From contig JAHQRK010000008.1 in the NCBI GenBank assembly GCA_019828595.1, forward strand, positions 1,426,001 to 1,490,000: a DNA stretch of 64,000 bases, read 5' to 3'. This stretch comes from Aphanomyces cochlioides. Its lineage: Eukaryota; Oomycota; Saprolegniomycetes; Saprolegniales; Verrucalvaceae. Positions 11,363 through 22,800 of this stretch are shown here, one piece after another. The notes beneath the pieces are model-generated. The model was not told the DNA's origin. It did no database searches and saw only the letters and a list, made by a program, of their open reading frames with translations. Each line of letters opens with the position of its first letter. The stretch's first letter is position 1. The position numbers and the translations under genes are program-made.

Positions 11363-12154
11363 CATCTGTGGATAAGGTTCGGTGGTTGGCCAGTGGCACG
11401 GTATGTGGCCTCATAGGTAAGGTCGGTTTCCCAGGTGGTAGCAATGCAGCTACGGTCATTTTGGCCAGTGTATGTGCGATGTGTGCCAGGATTCGTCCAG
11501 GTGGTATCTGTCCAAACCAGGAATTTTTCCTTTCCAGGGGTAGTGGTCGTAAGAGTATTGCCGGCGGCAGGAAAGCAATGGAGAGTGGCGTGAGACGCGT
11601 GGAGCGGCGGAGGTCACGTTTGCCTGGCGCATACCAGATTCCACTGCCTGTTCATACCAATAGGTGACCGCAATTTCTGTATCCGTTGGCGCTATGCGCG
11701 TTTGAAGGGAGTCGCGTCGTCCGATTTGGTAACTGACCATGTCCGGATGACCTGGGCTGGTCAGGAGAATCGGAATAATGAGGATAGACCCTAGTGTGGG
11801 ATGTGGATAGTATGGATGCCTTGAGGCTGTAGGCTGCGTGCCCTGCCAAGAGGGTTCAATAATAGTGGAAGTGGGTTGAGGCGTCGACGGATAGATGCCG
11901 GTGGCATATCGTCCTGGGGAGGCCGTTCGGTAGACCATGGAAGGGTGGATTGGCGGAGTGCATGCCGGGGAGGCTGCTGGGCCAGGGGATCGATGACCAT
12001 ATGGGCTCAAAATTGGCAAGTTGTTGTGCCGTCCAGCCAAAACGGAGACGAAGCGTCTCAAGGGAGAGGAGTTGGGTGCCACGTTCATTTGTGATGTCGC
12101 CGAGCCAGCGGACCTTCAGCCTGGAGGCTTTATTAAGTTGCAGAAGCTTGGTGC

Positions 12155-13684
12155 TCAATTGTGGGGAGAGGTGCTTCCAAATAGACTGATCACAGGGACG
12201 TGTCGACAGGCATTGGGGGGAGAGCGCCATGTGGTGTGGATAGTGTATTTGTGGGCAGAAGCAGCTGCGATTCGTATCGTCGTGCCCAGGAAAGACTGAT
12301 CCGAGGATGGCGGTGATACCGGGGAGGCGAGTGGGTGATCAGTGAGCCCCATCTGGATTTGATACGTTTCCATTGCATCCATGAGGGCATCGTAGGCTGG
12401 GGAGCCGATATCGTTGGCAATGCGGAGTACGTGGTACATCCGTTGGCTTCGACTGAGGTGCTCACAGTTCTGGAGGCCTAGCCCATCCATAGTGTCGTAG
12501 AACCACTCTGTGGGATGATCGTGGGGCAGTTGGAGGACCCGTTTTACCGTTTTTCGGATAAGAATATCAAAGGCAGAGGCTATGGAGAGGGAGTCGCTGA
12601 GTGCACATCGATAGATGTTACTAGGCAGCCAGATGGCATTGACAATGTATCGAAATTCAGCCCCTGTGAGGCGTTTGGGTGCGATTTGTTCCGCTTGCCG
12701 CTTGAGCCGGTGCCAGAGCGCCTGGGTGTTTGCCGCCCATTGGACCCCTGCTCCTTGGTGGATGCCCAAATGCTTAAAGCCTTCAATAGGCGCAAGGATC
12801 TTAACCGGTTGGGGTTCGCCTAAGCCGTTATTGAGCGAGATCGCCGGGTAGTGGAGGGGTGAAAGGTAGAGCATGAAGGATTTATCTGCCCCAAAAACTC
12901 CACCAGAGGCATATTTGCCTGTGAAAATATTGGATGTGGTAGCACGGTGCTGGATGCCTGCGTAGGATGTGGCTACATCGAGGGCATCATCTACAAAGAG
13001 CAGGCTGCCAATGGACCGTTGGGTCAAGCCATCGGTATGTTGGTGATGTATGAATTTGACGGGATCTAGCCCGCATTGTTGTTGCTGTTGGAGGATGTTC
13101 ATGTAGTAGCCGATGTGCATAACTGCCAGGATAGAGCCTTGCCCAAGGCCAAAGTCTCGGTGGCCACCATCCACCCAGCCAAAGGCAGTGCGGATATCAA
13201 TTTGACTAGCTCCGAGGAAATGAGCCATGAGTTTTCGTGGCGTCGGTGGTACGCCCAGTTTAAGGTAGACATATTCCATGACCCATGAGGGAACCCGATC
13301 AAAGCATTTGAGGCAATCTTTGGATGTAAGAAAGAGTTCTGAATTTGTGCGCTGAGCGCGGTCAATGAGAAGCGATGTCAAGATGACCGCATCTTGGACT
13401 GTGCGGTCCTTTTGGAATCCATGTTGGAGGGGCTCATTGGGTATGATCGGAGTAATATAGTCCCGTATGACCATGAAAAGACGGCTTGTGAAGGCACTTT
13501 GTACTGTAATGGGACGCCAGGGTGGTAAACCGGGATCGAGATTTACGATGCCATGGGCTGTGTCAGATTTAGCGAGGTATAGCATCTGTTTGCGGCCCAG
13601 GCAAGGGGGAACACATCTAGTGCGGAGGATGGTGTTGATAATAAGGCGTTCACGCTCGCGTATGGCCGGGGGGCTGCGATCCAT
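12155..13684 (-). CDS. LINE ORF2 reverse transcriptase segment (copy A, open)
   Basis: A 509-codon open frame with the RT blocks in order: 'WRPITVQSAFTSRLF', 'HGFQKDRTVQDAVI', motif A 'SKDCLKCFDRVPS', 'GLGQGSILAVMHIG', and the catalytic 'LLFVDDALDVA' (FVDD instead of the more common YADD). It makes cDNA by target-primed reverse transcription. The upstream endonuclease-linker frame overlaps it and lies in a different phase; the change occurs at a C6 run near 13675. A second C6 run near 12218 marks the next phase change downstream. Both are also present in copy B. Confidence 0.85.
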   Translation of the reverse strand: MDRSPPAIRERERLIINTILRTRCVPPCLGRKQMLYLAKSDTAHGIVNLDPGLPPWRPITVQSAFTSRLFMVIRDYITPIIPNEPLQHGFQKDRTVQDAVILTSLLIDRAQRTNSELFLTSKDCLKCFDRVPSWVMEYVYLKLGVPPTPRKLMAHFLGASQIDIRTAFGWVDGGHRDFGLGQGSILAVMHIGYYMNILQQQQQCGLDPVKFIHHQHTDGLTQRSIGSLLFVDDALDVATSYAGIQHRATTSNIFTGKYASGGVFGADKSFMLYLSPLHYPAISLNNGLGEPQPVKILAPIEGFKHLGIHQGAGVQWAANTQALWHRLKRQAEQIAPKRLTGAEFRYIVNAIWLPSNIYRCALSDSLSIASAFDILIRKTVKRVLQLPHDHPTEWFYDTMDGLGLQNCEHLSRSQRMYHVLRIANDIGSPAYDALMDAMETYQIQMGLTDHPLASPVSPPSSDQSFLGTTIRIAAASAHKYTIHTTWRSPPNACRHVPVISLFGSTSPHN

Positions 13685-15820
13685 AGTTTCTGAGAGACAC
13701 CACCATAGCCGGGTGCAACATGTTTACGGAGGTACCGGTCACAGCGTTGCTGCATCTCAGGTGTATAGACATATATGTCCCATGTACATTGATCCCCATG
13801 TTGGAAGCCGGGGGCGATATGTTCCGGCCGGTGCATGTCATGTAGTAACCATTCACGAACGAAGCGCGGCGCCTGAGGCAGTTCCGTGGGTGATAGTGTG
13901 GAGAGGTGGGCGGGACGCTCGGTGCGCTCTGTCGGGGGTATCCAATTGTCAAGGAGATGTTGGAGCGCTGCCGTTACATCGGCTTTGTCTTCAGAGTATG
14001 TCCGTGTACCGTCAGGGTGGTCGACCATAGTACTGCGGATGGAGATTGGAGACGTGGGTCGCCCGAGGGCATTTTGGAGAAATTGTCTCGTGCAGTTGCC
14101 CGTAAAAAGCTCCGTTCGATAACGTTGTGCAAAAAGGCGCTGAGCCGTAGTTCGCCAGCGGCGTCGACTGTTGTAGACACTGTGCCAATGGGTCCAGCCA
14201 GTAAGGAGCCACATGCGCCAATGGCCAATTGAGGCTTGTGTGTCAGTTGGTCGGTTGGTCCACCAGTGGTGCAATGTTAATGGCTTTGAGGCATGAGGGG
14301 TGCCTTTCGGGAGCTTGGCTGGATCGCGAACCCATTTGGGCCATTGGATGTTGTCCGCTAGACCAATGATGTCAGGAATTGATAGCTCCTGATCCGCGAG
14401 AAGACGAAGGATGTAGCGCCATTGCGCCATGCAGCGGTTGGAGCGTTTAATAGCTGTTGCTCGATTGATGGCTCGTTGAGTTTGACTGGTCTCACCCCAA
14501 AGGCTTTTGGCGCTACCATATAATATAGCGTAAAGGTTGTGCATGGCAGTGTCTAGCCAGTGGCTGATAGTCGCAGGGTCATCCTCAGTGTCTGCTAACG
14601 GAGGAATCAACGGCGGAAGTTGCAGAGATTGCATAAGATGGGTCGTGTGCATTGTGAATTGTGCCAGTTCTGTGGCAGTAGCTTTGCGTGTGTTGACCAC
14701 ACGGATAGGGCAGACCCCTTTGAGTTGAGAGCTGGAGGTCCAGTGTAGGTCGAGTGCGATTTCCACGATTGGCGTGCCAATGTGATCACTGGAGTGTAGT
14801 GAGCCGATCCAGATGCCACTGGCTTGAATGCGATGGGCCGCATTGGTTTGAATGAAGATGTCATCAAGTGCTACGGCGGTGCCAGCCCTGGCATATGTAT
14901 ACCGGGGTAACTGCGGGTGGACAGAGCGGAAAGTGGACGTCCAGTTGTGGAGTTGTTGCCAGGATTCAAAAGCTTCGCCAATGGCCGTGCTGGCCCGGGA
15001 GCGCTGGGCTGGGCTGGATCGATTCAGGGGATTAGTGCCATAGGTGTTGAAGTCGCCCGCTAGCAGTACTAATGTGCGTGGCGCTGGTGGCGGTGTGTGC
15101 TCCGCTAGCCAGTCCCATTCTTGTTGCGTTTCCGTGCGGCATGTATGAGGCGATACCGGGCAGTATGTGCCAAGGAGTGTTAATTTGCCTCGTTGGCCCA
15201 GTCGGAAGTAGATTGCAATGCTACGCCTCGGGTGAAGATGTGGTAGCTGTGAGCTGAAGTCACGCGTGCCACCGTTGGTAGTCGTAGAGGATCGCTACCC
15301 TGCCAGCGCCGAGTGTGGCAAGGCCCGGCCTCAATGAACCATTAGTCTGGGTACACCAGATGTGGAAAGGCTGGGCGCCAAGGTCTGCATCTGCCAAAAT
15401 AGCAAAGTCGAGCTGGTGCGCTATGAACCAGTCACCGAGTTCGGCGTGGAGTTTGGTCTTGGTGTTTTTGTTGATGTTTATTGTGGCGATGCGTAATGTG
15501 TTTTCACGTATAGCGGGAGGGGGGACCGGGTGTCCGAGATACGATTCATATTGACGCGCTTCACGCGTGCGGATTGCATCGGTCGGAGACCAGTCAGTGC
15601 CCAGTTGCGGCGGGATTAAGTGGTGTTTGACGGGCCTCCATGGCTTCCGGCGATGTGGACCCCGTTGGGAGCGGTGTGCCATGGCCTGTATGGCCGAAGT
15701 CGCTTGAAGGCGATGGTCGCTGCATTCTGAGTTGGCAGAGTCATCAGAGGAAGGTAGGCCAGTGTAGCCAAAGGAGATAGTGTCCATGATAGGTAGGTCG
15801 AGGCCTGGAGTCAGCGGCAT
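13543..15820 (-). pseudogene. LINE ORF2 N-terminal AP endonuclease and linker (copy A)
   Basis: The start MPLTPGLDLPIMD is at 15820. The endonuclease (exonuclease-endonuclease-phosphatase fold) shows 'LRIATININ', 'LVLLAGDFNT', 'VALDDIFIQ' and 'DHIGTPIV'. A TGA near 15258 replaces the arginine codon of copy B, and one base is missing near 15228 (a 'cctcggg' stretch against 'ccccgaggg' in B), so the endonuclease is broken. The linker from 14766 to 13543 is open and rich in tryptophan and threonine. This enzyme would nick the target DNA to prime reverse transcription. Confidence 0.75.
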
Positions 15821-15957
15821 GGCATGTTGGAGAGTGTGCGGGTGAGAATGTGATGCGGTTACACCAGTAAAGAGGAATGATAGGAGGAGGAACCATGTGT
15901 ATATAAACGGCCTGGGAAGGTAAAAGGACGCCGGCGGCCGAATACGACGCCCTTGCT

Positions 15958-18614
15958 TTAGTTTCGCTGAGGGTTATTAGAAGGTGGAGCAGATGGAGCT
16001 GGAGCTGACGCGGCTTGCGTGAGTAGTGCAATGGCTTGAGCGATGTTGGCCTTCATGGCTAGGCGATCCTCTGCTGCTTGGGCTTGCACGCGTGCTTGTT
16101 CTTCCAGCGCCTGATGGGTGGTCGCGTGTTGCGCTGCATGAGTAGCCAGTTGCGCTGCTTGTTCTTCGAGTTGCGCTTTTTGGGCCATGTTTTCCGCCTT
16201 TACCTTAGCGAGTTCGTCACTATGGCGTTTAGTTTCCGCTTCCACTCGAAGAAAACGTTCTTGCAGCCGTCGAACATCTGAGAATGCCAGAGCATTGCCC
16301 GCAGGGCCTCTAGGCTTGGTAGCCACCACCTGGGTTGGGCCGTGACTGGCGCTACGGCCCTTCTGAGGCGCCGAGGGAGTTGAGCGGCTGCGGCCTGAGC
16401 GTGCTTGGCTAGGTCTGGTATCTCTTCGGGGGTCATAGGGAGTGTTGGGAGCTGGCGCAGCTTGTTGTCTTAGTGGTCGACCATGGTCATCGAGTTCTTG
16501 AAAAACGGTGCATTCGGAGGCTTTATGGCCAAGACGACCACAGTCATGGCAGGTAAGGAGCGCCGAAGATGGCGGCGGTCGCTGAAGCGGGCCGGTGAGG
16601 GCCGAGACTGCAAGGACATAGCCTCGAACGACCAAGGGGTCAGTGCGCCATGCTTGCCAGGCAATATCACGGATTTCCGAGTTGTTAAAGGTAATTGTGG
16701 CAACTGTGCCCGTGATATCCACATCAGTTTTGTCAAAGACTTGTTCTGCCAGCACGATGGCAATGTCCGCTGCCCGGATGGTTGGAGGAATGGGAGACAG
16801 GCGAAGTTTCGTGTCACGGAGGTGACAGTTGGACGGAAGGACAGGGTTGTAGAAGATTTGAGAGGGCTGATCCCAGTGGAGCTCGCTGAGCGGTCGAAGT
16901 TGAAAGGAGTTAGGAACGCTTCATGCGTGCCTTGAGAGCGTCGGAGGGCATGGTAATTGGCATAAACCAGTTCTGTGAGAGCTTGATTGGGAAACATCAC
17001 ACGGAATTTGAAGAGTTTGTCGGTCCGACGGTTGATACATCCGATGCTGGGCCAGCGTTCCGTGCGGCGCGTGTTGTCTCCATTTCTGGAGTGACTGCAG
17101 ACAATGTAATCAGGAGCGCCCAGAGCGCGGAAGGCCATGCGAAGGTCGTTTGGAGACATGTAATCAGTGTTGGAGTATTCCAGCTGATTGAGACTCTGGG
17201 GAGGATCGGTGTTGGCCGCGTGTTGGTAAGAGACCATAATCATAGCCTTAGGCAAGAGCATGTATCCTCGTTTGGCCACCGACCAGGCCTCAATATGGCG
17301 TTCATTGGGTGTACCCATCAGGACCGAGGCCGAGCCTGTGAGAGGCATGGGGAACGTAATGTTGAAAAAATACTTGCAGTCGGATGTGATTTCTTCGCGG
17401 AAGTTGAGGATGTTGTATCTTGAGGCGTCGTCGGGATTGAGATGGAACAAGAGTGTGTTGGTGGATTGCGCAAAAGCGGTTTCGATGTTGTTGATCTCTT
17501 CATCTGTGAGCACAGGGAAAAGTTCGTCTTCGGCATCCCAGAAAATGGCGTCGTTCTCATAGAGCATGGGCGGATGGCACTCATCACGAATTTCTTCAAG
17601 CCCCGGGCGTTTGGGAGAGGGAGATGCGCCAGAGGGCTGCTGGTCTTGGGACGTGCCGTGTGGCTCAGGCTCCTGCATATCTTCATCTTGATGCGTGTCC
17701 GCCATGGTGTTTGCGTTGTGAGGGGTTGGCGCGCGTGTTGGCGTGGGTGCTGGCAGCACAGGAGGTAGTGTTGACGGAGCAGCGACCGGTGGGGTAATGG
17801 GTGCAACGCGCTTTGAAGAACCACTGTCCACATCCTCATCGCGTTTGCGTTTGCGATAGTCTTCAATTGAAATGATAGAGCGTGGGTCTGGCGTACTCGG
17901 TACTGAGGCCTCAGGCTGTGTAGTGCTGGCTGCAGCAGCTAGTGTTGGATCTGCGGTCGGATGAGCGGCAGGAGCCTGATTGGCCTGTGTGGGTGGGGTA
18001 CCAGCTGGTGCTTCTTGGACCGGGGGCGATGTCGAGGCGGGTGGCATGGGTACGTCGGGTTGAAAACTGAAGTTGGGGGAAGGAGGTGATGCCGACGGCG
18101 TGTGGGACAGGGATGTAAAGAGAGGAAAAAGAAGAGGCAGTGGTCGTTGGAAGAGCGGAAAGAGCCGTTGGTGTTGATGCTCCCTGAAGAAACGTGCTGG
18201 TGAGGTGGTCTGAGGATGTGGCTCGTCAAGCCAGCTGCCATGTGGGTTGGTAGAGGAGGGAGGTGAGGGAGGGTGTTGGGCCTGACAGGCCAGCGATGCT
18301 GGGTCTGCTATGGCCTTGTGGCGTGGCGGCGGTGGGTCGCGCCCGTTGGATAGGTCTTCGGTATGGTCGCTGGAGGACTGGGAAGTCGCAGGGGGAATGG
18401 TGGAGGTGGCATCGACTGCCGGGAGTTGTACAGGTGGTGGTGGTGCTATTGTCTGTTGCCGCAGGCGGAGTCGTTGACTATGGTGCCGGGGTGGGGACAG
18501 CACGCAAGTCGGGTTAGGAAGTAGATCTTGATCCGGTGGTGCTGCTGGCGGCCGAGGTTGAGGCAGTGTCTTGTTGGCCAGCGGCGGGTCTGGCGGAGGG
18601 TCCGATGCGCCCAT
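15958..18614 (-). pseudogene. LINE ORF1 (gag-like), frameshifted (copy A)
   Basis: The start MGASDPPPDPP is at 18614. A long proline-rich N-terminal region is followed by a basic patch ('YRKRKRDEDVD'), an acidic segment and a folded core ('GYMLLPKAMIMVSYQ', 'LFKFRVMFPNQAL'). A single CCHC knuckle ('CHDCGRLGHKASEC') follows, then a basic stretch and a C-terminal coiled coil ('KVKAENMAQKAQLEEQAAQ'). This is the layout of an RNA-binding ORF1 protein. One base is missing near 16912 compared with copy B, shifting the frame before the knuckle. It has one copy of a segment that copy B holds twice. Confidence 0.8.
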
Positions 18615-18994
18615 GTGCGGAGTACCACTTGTGGGTCACACAGCAAATTTGGGAATGATTTATCTTGTAGGATCTACCGATGGCCACGACCAGGCTATGA
18701 AAATTGCTTTTTACTGCGAATTGAGATCACTCCATCAGTCTTGGATCCAAGCTTGACGAGTGTATCGTGGACGCTTGAAGAAGCCCTGAGATCTGACATG
18801 AAAATAAATTCACTTGAAGTCGAAGAGCGCATGAATGCTTGGGAAGACATGGAGCATCGATTTGTAGTGCAAATCGATACAACATATTCAAGTGAAACAA
18901 AGTCAGTGTAGTATATTATCTCGGAGTTTTTGAGGCCAATCAACATCTGATGTGTACTTGTCGGGTGTAAATCGATTGAATTGTTTTCCCACGA

Positions 18995-19237
18995 TATCCT
19001 CAAGGAAATGACTATTCCCCCCCTAAAATTCATTTTTGATACATTTTTTGCCCTGGCTTCCCAAAAATCGCGCACCATTTTAGAGCCCTTAACTACTGCA
19101 AACACTTAAAATGCGCCAAAGTTATGGGCATCATTGCGGGAGCTCACGGTCATGCCCCTAAGTGTCGGAAATGCTATCAAAAATGAACTTTAGGGGGGGA
19201 AATATCCAAAATGGGGGGATAGTCATTTCCTATCCTC
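18995..19237. mobile_element. MITE with 7 bp target duplication
   Basis: The inverted ends AAGGAAATGACTATTCCCCC (from 19002) and the complement of 19189-19230 share about 40 bp with small differences. TATCCTC occurs at 18995-19001 and again at 19231-19237, a 7-8 bp duplication suggesting the hAT or Mutator class. The 228 bp interior has no coding capacity. It lies just downstream of the last exon of paralogue 1. Confidence 0.65.
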
Positions 19238-19819
19238 CAACTCTCTTTTCAGGTTATAATTTTTTACCTGACCTTGTGGGTTTTATTAGGTTTATTAGAA
19301 TTACAGGTTTAGCGCTCAAGACATTGTCAATACGCAAGGACGACGAAGTTATTGTTTTTGCTGTTGTTGTAATGTCTTGCCTGTCGCCGCCTATCATATT
19401 TAGTCAACATACGATTCCAAAACCATCCACTACAGCCGATATACCATCAATTATATTCCACGCTGTTACTGTCCATCCAAGTTAGTAGACCATGAGCACT
19501 TTAACGTGGAATGCATGATAATTATATTTCCCTGGTGGAAAAGAAACGAAAAATGACACACAGTGAACTGCCAAAGCGTCGATTTGAGGAAGAGAGGAAG
19601 TCAATTCAGGACGAATTTCAAGGAAAATAGTACAAATAAATAAGGCATTACATCGAACAGAGAGACTACTCCCGACTGCCTAACGCATTTCGCTATGTAG
19701 TGCCATGTATTTCTGACATGCCGCGTCACCTGATGAACAAGTATTTGCAAACATGATGGTTCAACATATCGCCTTCTTGTCAGACAGAATTTCGATAAAT
19801 GATTTGGCGTACAAGTCTT

Positions 19820-20150
19820 GTGGCATTCTTGAAGGGTAATTTCACACATCTCAAGTGTCATTGTCGTCCTCGAGCAGCTGAATCCAATCAAATCGACACT
19901 TGTAGGATAATAAAACTGCCGAACAGCAAGTTTTGACACATGGCTCGGTGTCCTCAAGCCAACCCCCACCAGCTTGACGCACGATGACAGCATCGCACCG
20001 AAACTCAAAGCCACCATGCAGACAAGTAATACGTCAATCTGGATATGGTACGTGTCACTCGGTCTATTTTCTTACTCTATTCTTCTTTATGTAGCACAGT
20101 GGTTCAAGAATCGACTCTCCATGAGGGCTCGAGTGAGAGATGGCTTGGTA
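19820..20150 (+). repeat. Diverged duplicated fragment, copy 1 (partner 22530-22800)
   Basis: Around 19915-20060 the plus strand reads 'TASFDTWLGVLKP'; around 22640-22690 it reads 'TASFDTRLGVLKP', with similar flanking DNA in the same orientation. The conserved frame suggests a former coding exon. Both copies continue into lesions. I do not recognise the protein. Confidence 0.45.
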
Positions 20151-22529
20151 ATGTGTGGCTCAAGTGGCCAAATGAGGTTGCAAGTCAGTGGTTCCATGTT
20201 TTCTCGAGGAATTATTCTTGACTGACAAGATTGAAACTCGCTATGCCATTAATGTTGGCCTTCTGCATATTTTTCTACTGGTTGCGTCAAGACAAAAATC
20301 GTCAACAGCTAGTGGCGTCCTCCCGGATCGCTCGGTTCCAATGTCTGAAGAACTTGATTTAATTACGAAGCACCGAATCATACATAGGATCGTCAAGCAA
20401 GAGCGTTATCAAAACTGGAGAAGGATGTAACGTGTTCATTACTTTTTTAAACGACGCACTGAAGCTCTTTAAAGCTTTCACAACTTTCATTGATTTTGTG
20501 CAACGGATCGTCCGTTCCTTTTGCAAATTTGCAGTCAATTAATGCGATGGGTGATTTCCACGCTTTCTATGTCCATTTGTCCTTGACCGCGGCAACGCCT
20601 TGCTTCTGTGTATTTGAAAGAAGAGCCTTCGTTATGTGCTCAAGGTGAAACATATTTGCGTCATGCCAAGTTTTTCTTGGTGCTCTGATTTGGATTGTTC
20701 AACGAAGGCAGGAAGATTCACTATTTCTTCCACCATATCTTCTGTACAAGCAAGCTCAACCTGACTTCAATATCACCGATCATTCACACTTAAAGCACAT
20801 TACCCAAGACACCATTTTGGACACAATATAAATCTGGTAGAATTGAACAAACGTCATCCCTTCGTGCAAATTTCAAATTTTCTCATCTCCAACATCTACG
20901 ACTACAACAAAATGCGTCGAAAGCATGTGAGACGGACAACTAAATCGACGTGCGGACCGAAGGAGAAAATCCAAAGTTTACGACGAGTCAAGGCCACGAA
21001 CATTATATCTTGCTGGAAGCACACCCACTATGACGAAACAATGACGGTAAACTAATCCTATACAACAATGGCCATGAGTCCATTCTATAGGCTTCCGATA
21101 TTACTTGCTTGCTTTCCGGCACATCTACTTACTCATACAACACGATGGGTCAAAATTGTATCGACAAGTAGTCCGCGAGAGAGATCGCTTGTCAGTCTGA
21201 CAAAACCACTGGATCAAGTGGTGATGAAACCCTGGGCTGTTTGTTATTCCTGCTATCAGCACTTGAGGATTTGATGTTGTTGATTGATAAATCGAGACTT
21301 TGCACGGGATTGGAATGCATTCACCATTTGTCCTACCAACGTTTTTTGTCAACCAGCGCGTGCATTTTAGGCCATGACAGTTAGTGCCCAAAGCTAGCCA
21401 AAAGCCAGTAGAAAGGAATGAGCCGGTACAACCACGATTTTTAAGTCATGAAGAGCTTGAAACAACTGGAACTTTGATCCATCAATTCCAACTTTGTGTC
21501 GCCCCTCAGTAATTTATTTCGAATTTCAAAATCATTGGTCTGATGGATTGAATGGAGTGGTTTTAGCAACCAGGTAGCGAATGACACCAGAGGCCTCTGA
21601 ATGTTCACAAAATTGGCGACAATCACTTCAGCCTTCTCGTCCCCAAAGCGGGTTGTAAACTTCATTTCTTATTTGTGGCCTGCATAGATTGTGATTATCT
21701 GATGAACTGACGCCAATACATGAACTCCCCAAACTCCGAACCTCGAAGTCAACTTGAAATTACCCAAAGTCGCTTCAAAACCGAAACATTCGAAGACTAG
21801 AGGCGACGAAGGGCACCGATATATGATAAACGGAGACTTGGAAGTTCTTATGAACGCTTCGGTATCAAATGAGACCCAACATTAATGAAGCAGCAGTTGG
21901 TGAAGTACCTTGAATGAAGCACCTGATATTTGCATCATGAGTTATTGGGTCTCCATTCTGGACATTATCTTAGTCAAGGCTACGCTGTGTTACCTTACAA
22001 TTGACTTTTCTTGGCTGATTCTAGTTCCACATTCTAGCTGACAGAATTCATTATCTCGAATTCAAGGTCAACCACGACTCAATTACAGGTAAAGCAGAGT
22101 ATTTATCAGGAGAATGACAAAGAAACTCTCTCTGAGTAGGCTGCCCTTGTTCAAGTTGTATCAACTTGAAAAGCCAACAAGTGCTCCATATGCTCCACCG
22201 ATCAACCAACTCAGCTTGAAACTTTGGGAATCTCGATAACGTAACTCCAATTCTAGTCAGGAGGGCATTCTTGCGACTTCCAGTCGACTCATGTCGTTTA
22301 AGGTGCATATGGCAAGCAAAGAACTGGTCAAGGAATACAATCTGCAATACACTGTCGACTCTAACCTCGTTGTCATTGATTTGTAATAGCTCTAAGAGAA
22401 CTTTTTTTAATTCCAACCGACGACGAGTCATTCGGTGAGATTCATAAAACACATTGAGGAATAACTTGCGCATTGCTGTCCATCCCAGAATGCCCCGATG
22501 TATCTCACTCAGAATTATGAAAATATCCA

Positions 22530-22800
22530 CGTCAGTCGAAAGTAAGTTCACAGTCCTCAAGTGTCATGGTTATCCTTTAGCCCAATCCATGAATTCGGAC
22601 ATGCTAATTTTAGCACCTCACACACCACAAAACCGCCATACAGCAAGTTTCGACACAAGGCTCGGTGTCCTAAAGCCAAGCATCGCCACTTGGTCGCTTC
22701 ATGGCGGCGTCATTGTGAATCTACGTTGCACGATGTCAAACCTGAACCTAATGCGGTACTTACAATGGGTCTATTTGCTTAATGAATCCTCGTTGACTCA
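22530..22800 (+). repeat. Diverged duplicated fragment, copy 2 (partner 19820-20150)
   Basis: This is the partner of the fragment 2.7 kb upstream. It keeps 'HTASFDTRLGVLKP' in an open plus-strand frame (22454-22834) that then loses similarity. The two copies differ by many substitutions and small indels, so the duplication is old. Confidence 0.45.

Larger units (their letters stand above)
8747..18654 (-). mobile_element. LINE-type (non-LTR) retrotransposon, copy A
   Basis: A 9.9 kb element read on the minus strand: 5' end at 18654, 3' end at 8747. Order: ORF1 (proline-rich, CCHC, coiled coil), ORF2 (AP endonuclease, reverse transcriptase, Cys/His finger, RNase H), ORF3, and a 3' UTR ending in GTAATAACAA-type sequence. 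A 15 bp target duplication flanks it. Copy B at 47124-56952 is nearly identical over its whole length, so the family moved recently. The endonuclease plus RNase H places it in the I/Tad/R1-like group of LINEs. It is more GC-rich than its surroundings. Private lesions include a 1-nt deletion in ORF1 near 16912, a stop near 15258 and a 1-nt deletion near 15228 in the endonuclease, and a 2-nt deletion near 9562 in ORF3. Confidence 0.9.
6897..18911 (+). pseudogene. Multi-exon gene of unknown function, paralogue 1, split by a LINE
   Basis: Alignment with paralogue 2 shows these exons: 6897-6967 ('FFRVNCSH'), 7019-7043 ('CYQNHGLK'), about 7115-7384 ('HAFGRFEIASEAP', 'LRSKDNVYGMW'), 7429 to about 7560 ('GWHYEWHGGSSK'), about 7582-7950, 8005-8270 ('TWFDQTTFELYQ'), 8320-8490 ('DVRPTIYNFFRLFTMV'), 8538-8703 ('TFHLDGTVGTFHILPNG'), and a last exon 18671-18911 ('YRWPRPGYENCFLLRIEITP'). 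LINE copy A lies inside the final intron. Relative to paralogue 2, about 20 nt are missing near 7835, which shifts the frame, so the copy was damaged independently of the LINE. I cannot assign a function. Some intron phases, around 7044-7130 and 7560, are unresolved. Confidence 0.6.

Noticed and set aside
8747..18654. LTR retrotransposon or virus
   Set aside because: No long terminal repeats, no protease or integrase; an AP endonuclease, LINE-type RT order and variable target duplications instead.
22051..22560. A 169-codon minus-strand ORF as a real gene
   Set aside because: Protein-like composition, but no family, no splice context, and its 3' end resembles the decayed family tail. Kept only as a note.
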